Shown one piece after another: positions 59,174-64,000 of a stretch of DNA of 64,000 nucleotides (positions are counted from its first letter, which is position 1; every line of letters begins with the position of its first letter). The stretch covers positions 1 to 64,000 of the forward strand of contig JBJMTV010000052.1 in NCBI GenBank assembly GCA_045811525.1, read 5' to 3'. This stretch comes from VAZQ01 sp045811525 (GTDB lineage Bacteria > Pseudomonadota > Alphaproteobacteria > Rhizobiales > Xanthobacteraceae). A program made the translations under genes and the position numbers. The notes beneath the pieces were generated by a model that saw only the letters and a program-made list of their open reading frames with translations, made no database searches and had not been told where the DNA came from.

Positions 59174-59701
59174 TCAGACGCGGCCCGCTGCCGCTAGTGA
59201 ACGCGGGGTGACCAGGTGCTCGAGCCGGCCCCCGTGCGCGTGCAGTTTCTGCCAGTCATTCCCGGCAAAATCTATGACCACCAAGCCCGCGGTGGGCAGG
59301 CTCTCGTTGAGCCGCTCGCGCGCGTCCACATCCCCCGATGCAACCAAGAGCCGCGCTGCCTCATGGAAACCGGGATTGTGCCCGATCATGAGCAGAGTTG
59401 CGATCGACGACGGCGTCTCCTGCGCCACCGCAATGATCCGCTCGGCCAAGGCATTGTAGAGCCGCTCGTCATAGCTCGCTTGGATGGTGGCACCGAGCGC
59501 CGGGACGATGCAGTCCCAGGTCTCACGGGTGCGCTGCGCCGGCGAGACGAGCACGCGCTGCGGCAGGAGCGCATGCCGGCCCATATAGCTGCCGATAAGC
59601 TGAGCGTCGCTGCGCCCGGCAGGGGTGAGCCGGCGTTCGCGGTCGCTCTGACCCGGAGCGCCCTTCTCGGCTTTGGCATGTCGCAACAGCATCAGACGCA
59701 T
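59174..59701 (-). CDS. SixA-like phosphohistidine phosphatase
   Basis: 175 aa from ATG 59701. Histidine-phosphatase superfamily marks: L-L-R-H-A-K near residue 6 (nucleophile H8), R-T-R-E-T-W, and the second histidine in M-I-G-H-N-P-G. The K after R-H-A and the short length match SixA rather than phosphoglycerate mutase. SixA dephosphorylates Hpt domains or phosphotransferase intermediates. Whether it acts on the Hpt protein at 28.5 kb is only a guess. Confidence 0.86.
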   Translation of the reverse strand: MRLMLLRHAKAEKGAPGQSDRERRLTPAGRSDAQLIGSYMGRHALLPQRVLVSPAQRTRETWDCIVPALGATIQASYDERLYNALAERIIAVAQETPSSIATLLMIGHNPGFHEAARLLVASGDVDARERLNESLPTAGLVVIDFAGNDWQKLHAHGGRLEHLVTPRSLAAAGRV

Positions 59702-59984
59702 TGCAATGGTTGCTCGCTCCGCAGCGCGCGGCACTCTGCCAACCCAGAGCACGCTCACACGCGAATTCTCCGCGCCCGTATCACGCGCGCGCGGCAAGAA
59801 TGCCGCAAGCAAGAATGCCGCAAGAATGATGCGGAGCTCGGAGCCGCGACACTATCAGAAGGACGCGGGAATATCAGCTCCGGGGGGTCGGTGCCGCCCC
59901 GGTAGGTGGCGTGGTTGCCTCCTCTGGCATGTCTCTCTACTGATCACCGCACTCGGTTGACCGCCCGCTCATCGCCACCCTGGA

Positions 59985-61499
59985 GTGCCTGTGCCCGCGC
60001 CCGCGACGGTCGCCTACGCACCGAGCTGGTATACCGCGAGCATGGTGCCCGCGACCTTGCGTGCGCCACTCGCCGCCGACCTCGACGTCGATGTCTGCGT
60101 CATTGGCGGCGGACTTGCCGGTCTCACGACGGCACGCGAGATCGCGCGCCGCGGCTGGTCGGTCGCGCTCATCGAGGCGCAGCGCATCGGCAGCGGTGCC
60201 TCCGGCCGCAATGACGGGTTCGTCCTGCCCGGCTTCGCTGCCGCCATGGAGCGTGTGCTCACCCGCGTCGGGCTCGAGCACGCGAAGGCGCTGTGGGCTC
60301 TTTCAGAGATCGGGCTCGATTATGTGAGCAGCACCATCGCCGAGCGGAGAATGCCTGGTGTGGCGCCGGTCTCCGGCTGGCTGAAAGTCTCCAAGCGCGA
60401 CAATCACGCCGCCATCCTGGCGCAGCGCAAGCTCTACGGTGACGTGCTCGGAGCCGACATCGAAGCGTGGCCGACTGAGCGCGTGCGCGATGTGCTCAAG
60501 TCGCGGTATTATTTCGAGGCCCTGCACCTGCCGCGTGCCTTCCATATCCATCCGCTCAATTATGCACTCGGTCTCGCCGAGGCGGCGGAAGCGGCAGGCG
60601 TGCGCTTGTTCGAGGGCACGCCCGCGCTGTCGATCGATGTCGCGGGCGTGCGCAAGCGAGTGATCACGCCCTCCGCACGCCTGCGCACCGGGCACATCGT
60701 GCTCGCCTGCAATGTGGGGCTCGGCGCGCTCTTGCCGCACATCGGCGGCACGCTCGTGCCGGTGTGGAGCGCCGTCGCCGTCACGCAGAGGCTCGGACCG
60801 AGGCTGAACGAGGCGATCAGCTACCGCGGTGCCGTGTCGGATACCGAGCTCGCCAACAACCATTACCGTATCGTCGACGGCGAGCGCCTGCTCTGGTCCG
60901 GCCATTCCACCACTTGGGCGCGTGATCCCGGCAGGGTGGCGAGACGGCTGCAGAGCGACATCGCCGAGGTGTATCCGCAGCTCGGCGAAGTGGCGCTCGA
61001 GCATGTGTGGACGGGAGTGCTCGGCAATCCGTTGCACCGCATGCCGCAGATCGGCGAGCTTTCGAAGGGGCTGTGGCTCGCCAGCGGATTCGGCGGCCAT
61101 GGCCTCAACACCACCGCGATGGCGGGCCTGCTGCTGGCGCAAGCGATCGTGGAGAACGATGACACCTGGCGGCTGTTCGTGCCGTTCGAGCTCGTCTGGG
61201 CCGGCGGACCGCTAGGTCGCGCGGCGATGCAGGCCTACTACTGGTGGTTCAATGCGCGCGAGCGCTTCGCCGGCAAGCAGGCGCGTGCGCGTGAGCAGCA
61301 ACGCCGGCCTGCGCGCGAGCGCGCCGGGCATCACGCCGGCGAGCCGCAACCGGAGCTTGAAGCGCGCCTCGGCGCCGTGATACCGCGCGACGTGCTGCCG
61401 GCGGAGCCGGCTTTGACCGAGCTGCCGGCCGATCCGCTCATGCGGGTGGGCGAGAGCACAACGGACCCGCAGCACACGCGCCGACGCGACCGGCCGTAG
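59985..61499 (+). CDS. FAD-dependent amine oxidoreductase (PuuB/DAO-like)
   Basis: 504 aa from GTG 59985. The dinucleotide motif V-I-G-G-G-L-A-G-L (39-47) opens the DAO domain, followed by G-S-G-A-S-G-R-N-D-G (FAD contact typical of PuuB/OrdL) and the late G-F-G-G-H-G-L-N-T flavin-binding loop. The C-terminal 70 residues are arginine/proline-rich and unlike the family, possibly a linker. Oxidation of a gamma-glutamyl amine or secondary amino acid is likely. It stands alone upstream of a repeat element. Confidence 0.83.
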   Translation: MPVPAPATVAYAPSWYTASMVPATLRAPLAADLDVDVCVIGGGLAGLTTAREIARRGWSVALIEAQRIGSGASGRNDGFVLPGFAAAMERVLTRVGLEHAKALWALSEIGLDYVSSTIAERRMPGVAPVSGWLKVSKRDNHAAILAQRKLYGDVLGADIEAWPTERVRDVLKSRYYFEALHLPRAFHIHPLNYALGLAEAAEAAGVRLFEGTPALSIDVAGVRKRVITPSARLRTGHIVLACNVGLGALLPHIGGTLVPVWSAVAVTQRLGPRLNEAISYRGAVSDTELANNHYRIVDGERLLWSGHSTTWARDPGRVARRLQSDIAEVYPQLGEVALEHVWTGVLGNPLHRMPQIGELSKGLWLASGFGGHGLNTTAMAGLLLAQAIVENDDTWRLFVPFELVWAGGPLGRAAMQAYYWWFNARERFAGKQARAREQQRRPARERAGHHAGEPQPELEARLGAVIPRDVLPAEPALTELPADPLMRVGESTTDPQHTRRRDRP

Positions 61500-61665
61500 C
61501 ACCTCGTAGGGTGCACATAGCTCGGTGAGCAGCGTGCGCACCAGGTCCTCTCGCAGCGTCGCGGTGCGCACGGTGCTTCGCACCTATGCGCACCCTACAA
61601 GACGCGATCACACGAGCGGCGGTAGGGTGTGCATAGCCGCGTCAGCGGCGTGCGCACCATCACCT
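61500..61665. repeat. Intergenic repeat, fourth locus
   Basis: GTAGGGTGCACATAGCTCGG...GCAGCGTGCGCACC, then GGTGCGCACGGTGCTTCGCA/CCTATGCGCACCCTAC, then GTAGGGTGTGCATAGCCGCG/GCGGCGTGCGCACC: three half-units of the family seen at 14.5, 35.3 and 53.7 kb. It fills the gap between the convergent oxidoreductase and MoxR genes and may act as a bidirectional terminator. Confidence 0.85.
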
Positions 61666-61709
61666 CTCGCGTTCATCGAGCGGCGGCGCACCCTCAACCT
61701 CTCACGTGA

Positions 61710-62561
61710 TTAGCGACCCTCGCGCCGTGCCATGAAGGCGAGGCGCTCGAACAGGTGCACGTCCTGCTCGTTCTTGATCAGGGCGCCGTGCAGCGGCGGG
61801 ATGAGCTTCTTTGCATCGCGCTCGCGCAGCAGCTCGGGACCGATGTCCTCGACCATGAGCAGCTTGAGCCAGTCGAGCAGTTCCGAGGTGGAAGGCTTCT
61901 TCTTCATGCCGGGCACGTCGCGGATCTCGTAGAAGAGCTTGAGCGCTTCCGCGACCAGCCGCTGCTTGATACCGGGAAAATGCACGTCGATGATCGCGCG
62001 CATGGTGTCCGGATCGGGGAAGCGGATGTAGTGGAAGAAGCAGCGGCGCAAAAACGCGTCCGGCAGCTCCTTCTCGTTGTTCGAAGTGATGATCACGATC
62101 GGCCGGCGCCGTGCCTTGATCGTCTCGGCGGTCTCGTAGACGAAGAACTCCATGCGGTCGAGCTCGAGCAGGAGATCATTGGGAAACTCGATATCGGCCT
62201 TGTCGACCTCGTCGATCAGCAGAACGGGACGCGCATCCGCCACGAAAGCATCCCAGAGCTTGCCGCGCTTGATGTAGTTGCGGATATCCTTGACGCGCTC
62301 GTCGCCGAGCTGGCTGTCGCGCAATCGAGACACCGCGTCGTATTCGTACAACCCCTGCAGCGCCTTGGTGGTGGACTTGATGTGCCACTCGATCAGCGGG
62401 GCGGAGAGGCTCTTGGCGATCTCGAGTGCAAGCACGGTCTTGCCGGTGCCGGGCTCGCCCTTCACCAGGAGCGGTCGCTCCAAGGTGATGGCCGCATTGA
62501 CCGCAACCTTGAGGTCATCGGTCGCCACATAGGCGCTGGTCCCTTCGAAACGCACGGTCAT
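61710..62561 (-). CDS. MoxR-family AAA+ ATPase
   Basis: 283 aa from ATG 62561; the longer open frame upstream has no leader and includes repeat DNA. Walker A G-E-P-G-T-G-K-T (35-42), Walker B V-L-L-I-D-E-V-D-K-A and sensor-1 I-T-S-N-N-E. MoxR ATPases act with CoxE/VWA proteins as chaperones for metal-cofactor insertion or complex assembly. The VWA partner candidate at 44.7 kb is 16 kb away and in the opposite orientation. Its client could be the aldehyde oxidoreductase, but this is inference. Confidence 0.9.
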   Translation of the reverse strand: MTVRFEGTSAYVATDDLKVAVNAAITLERPLLVKGEPGTGKTVLALEIAKSLSAPLIEWHIKSTTKALQGLYEYDAVSRLRDSQLGDERVKDIRNYIKRGKLWDAFVADARPVLLIDEVDKADIEFPNDLLLELDRMEFFVYETAETIKARRRPIVIITSNNEKELPDAFLRRCFFHYIRFPDPDTMRAIIDVHFPGIKQRLVAEALKLFYEIRDVPGMKKKPSTSELLDWLKLLMVEDIGPELLRERDAKKLIPPLHGALIKNEQDVHLFERLAFMARREGR

Positions 62562-62595
62562 CTGCTGCTGGTTAAATCCATCTGCCACGCACCAG

Positions 62596-62640
62596 GTCTC
62601 TGTAGCCCGGATTGAACGGCAGCGAAATACGGCTTGCTGG
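62596..62640. repeat. GTAGCCCGGATTGA-type intergenic repeat
   Basis: GTAGCCCGGATTGAACGGCA followed by GCGAAATACGG is a single half-unit of the family seen near 47590 and 55694. It lies between the divergent MoxR and M20 genes, in the space that should hold their promoters. Confidence 0.5.
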
Positions 62641-62757
62641 TTGCGCGACGCGGGTTTAGGGCCATGGCGGTACAGCTCGCAACGCCTGGCTTGACCGCAC
62701 CGTATGGCACAATACGCTTGTTCGGGAATAAGCTTGTCCGGAAAACCGAGACGCATC

Positions 62758-64000
62758 ATGCAACGCAAATCCAAAACGCTCAGCGCCATGCTCGGGCTCA
62801 TGGCTCTCGTCCTCCCGCTCGCGACAAATGCCGGGGCCGACGAGCGCAAGCAGCTCGCCTTTGAGGTCGTCGAGCGCAATGCCAAGCCGATGACCAATGT
62901 CAGCGATGCGCTGTTTTATTTCGGCGAGCTCGGAATGCAGGAGGTCGAGAGCGCGAAGCTGCTCAAGGACACGCTGACAGCGGCGGGATTCAAGGTGGAG
63001 CTGGGCGGCGCCGGCATGCCGACCAACGTCTGGGCCGAATATGGCAGTGGCCGGCCCAAGGTCGTCATCGTCACCGAGGTCGACGCCTTGCCCGGGGGCT
63101 CGCAGACACCGGGCACCTACGAGCGCAAGCCGCTGGTCAAGGACGCTCCCGGCCACATGGAGGGACACAATACCCATGGCGGCGTGGCCGCCGCTGCCGC
63201 ATTCGCCGTGAAAGAGGTGATGCAGCGCTACAATCTCCCGGGCACCATCGCCTTGTCGTTTGGACCGGCCGAGGAGCAGTTGGCGAGCCGGCCCTTCCTG
63301 GTGCGCGAGGGCTATTTCAAGGATGTGGACGCGGCAATCCTGCTGCACATCCAGGATGCGCTGGCGACCGGCTTCGGGCTGCAGACCTATGCTGCAATCA
63401 GCTCTGTGTTCACGTTCCACGGCAAGACTGCACATGGCGCGCTGAACCCCTGGGACGGCAGGGATGCCGTTGACGCCGTCGAGCTGATGAGCATCGGCTT
63501 CGACAAATTGCGCGAGCATCTCCGGCCCACATACCGGGCGCACCGCGCGATCACTGCCGGGGGCATCCAGCCCAACGTCATCCCCGATACCGGCCAGATC
63601 TGGTGGTTCGTGCGCGACTCCACGATGCCTGCGGCAAAGGAGACCTACGACAAGCTCCTGAAGATCGCCGAAGGTGCGGCGCTGATGACCGGCACGACCT
63701 GGGATGTCAAATATTCCGCATCGGCCTGGCCGCAGCTGTTCAGCAAGACAATCGCTGAGGCGGTGCAGAAGAACATCGAGATGGTCGGCATGCCGAGCTG
63801 GAGCGAGGAGGAGCAGCGGTTTGCGCGCGACTTTCAGGCGGCGGCGGGCAAGCCGGTAATAGGCTTGCACACCGTGCCGACCCCACTCGGGGGACGCCCG
63901 CAATCGGCAGCCTCCAACGACAGCGGTGATGTGAGCTGGGTGGTTCCGGCCGGCAGCCTCAACTACCCAGCCTCGGTGCCGGGCATCGGCTATCACGAAT
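62758..64000 (+). CDS. M20-family amidohydrolase (AbgB-like), truncated by window end
   Basis: Open from ATG 62758 to the window edge (414 codons, no stop). A signal peptide (about 1-27, ending N-A-G-A-D) makes it exported, unlike cytoplasmic AbgB. Metal and catalytic positions: E-V-D-A-L-P-G-G, G-H-N-T-H-G-G, the E-E pair in G-P-A-E-E-Q, and the dimerisation-domain motif K-T-A-H-G-A-L-N-P-W-D-G-R. The C-terminal S-N-D-S-G-D-V-S-W is typical of aminobenzoyl-glutamate hydrolase B relatives. Amide hydrolysis of a folate- or peptide-like substrate is likely. Confidence 0.85.
   Translation, partial: MQRKSKTLSAMLGLMALVLPLATNAGADERKQLAFEVVERNAKPMTNVSDALFYFGELGMQEVESAKLLKDTLTAAGFKVELGGAGMPTNVWAEYGSGRPKVVIVTEVDALPGGSQTPGTYERKPLVKDAPGHMEGHNTHGGVAAAAAFAVKEVMQRYNLPGTIALSFGPAEEQLASRPFLVREGYFKDVDAAILLHIQDALATGFGLQTYAAISSVFTFHGKTAHGALNPWDGRDAVDAVELMSIGFDKLREHLRPTYRAHRAITAGGIQPNVIPDTGQIWWFVRDSTMPAAKETYDKLLKIAEGAALMTGTTWDVKYSASAWPQLFSKTIAEAVQKNIEMVGMPSWSEEEQRFARDFQAAAGKPVIGLHTVPTPLGGRPQSAASNDSGDVSWVVPAGSLNYPASVPGIGYHE

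Noticed and set aside
62656..63996. Leftward 446-codon frame opposite the M20 peptidase
   Set aside because: The plus-strand frame has a signal peptide, metal ligands and catalytic motifs; the minus frame shows no family features.
1..64000. tRNA, rRNA, riboswitch and transposase genes
   Set aside because: I looked for T-loop/acceptor patterns, conserved rRNA blocks and DDE-type transposase motifs and saw none I could support by eye; a covariance-model scan would be decisive.

Overview
The window reads as a high-GC alphaproteobacterial chromosome, probably Hyphomicrobiales (Bradyrhizobiaceae/Xanthobacteraceae-like). The support is an Omp25-type small beta-barrel, a very large growth-pole-ring/TipN-like coiled-coil protein, a CtrA-type TTAA-N7-TTAA site, a TrxR-like ferredoxin reductase, six Bug/TctC solute-binding proteins and dense GC-rich intergenic repeats. 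No rRNA, tRNA, CRISPR array, transposase or phage gene was recognised.

Layout. 1-3.5 kb: the tail of a DoxX-like gene, then a marR-emrA-emrB-type efflux operon. 3.7-9.9 kb: a catabolic or accessory block with a Bug protein, a TrzA-type amidohydrolase, a Kelch protein, a Tat-exported metallo-beta-lactamase-fold enzyme and a frameshifted ABC substrate-binding gene. 10.4-14.2 kb: a paoABC (yagTSR)-type molybdenum aldehyde oxidoreductase whose Tat leader is broken by a frameshift and a nonsense codon. 14.5-23.3 kb: a tandem repeat array, an SDR, a porin-like protein, a threonine dehydratase-like enzyme, an MFS transporter, a small periplasmic ClpP-like protein, a Bug plus dipeptide epimerase pair, and an iron-type binding protein. 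23.4-28.9 kb: a 1554-aa GPR/TipN-like polar protein divergent from an Hpt protein, with a CtrA-like site between them. 29.1-32.5 kb: a ferredoxin, its TrxR-like reductase and a secreted SGNH hydrolase. 32.9-39.1 kb: a complete branched-chain-amino-acid-type ABC system with two tandem binding proteins, split from the permease genes by a 138-bp-period repeat array. 39-44.2 kb: small proteins, an NMT1-like protein without a leader, a GntR/FCD regulator, and a Bug gene overlapping a polytopic membrane protein gene. 44.7-50.2 kb: a CoxE-like VWA protein, a 7-bp minisatellite, signal peptidase I, small secreted proteins, a YciE/F-type ferritin-like protein and a patatin. 50.7-57.1 kb: a co-directional run of MBL hydrolase, two Bug proteins, ring-hydroxylating oxygenase alpha and beta, and an MFS transporter. 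57.3-64 kb: a Bug protein, a Usp, a SixA-like phosphatase, a PuuB-like oxidoreductase, a MoxR ATPase and a truncated M20 peptidase.

How it fits together. Most genes serve scavenging and oxidation of small organic acids or aromatics: many periplasmic binding proteins, an aldehyde oxidase, an aromatic-ring oxygenase and amidohydrolases. The ring-hydroxylating oxygenase has no adjacent reductase; the ferredoxin/reductase pair at 29.1-30.6 kb is a possible electron donor (inference). MoxR (61.7 kb) and the VWA protein (44.7 kb) normally work as a pair but lie 16 kb apart here.

The least ordinary signals are not protein families. They are the broken Tat leader of the aldehyde oxidase, two inverted copies of a paired-hairpin element (18.1 and 44.6 kb), a four-locus family of tandem inverted-pair intergenic repeats, a 7-bp array that fills a convergent intergenic gap, and the CtrA-like site next to the polar coiled-coil gene. 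I did not find a clearly new multi-gene system.
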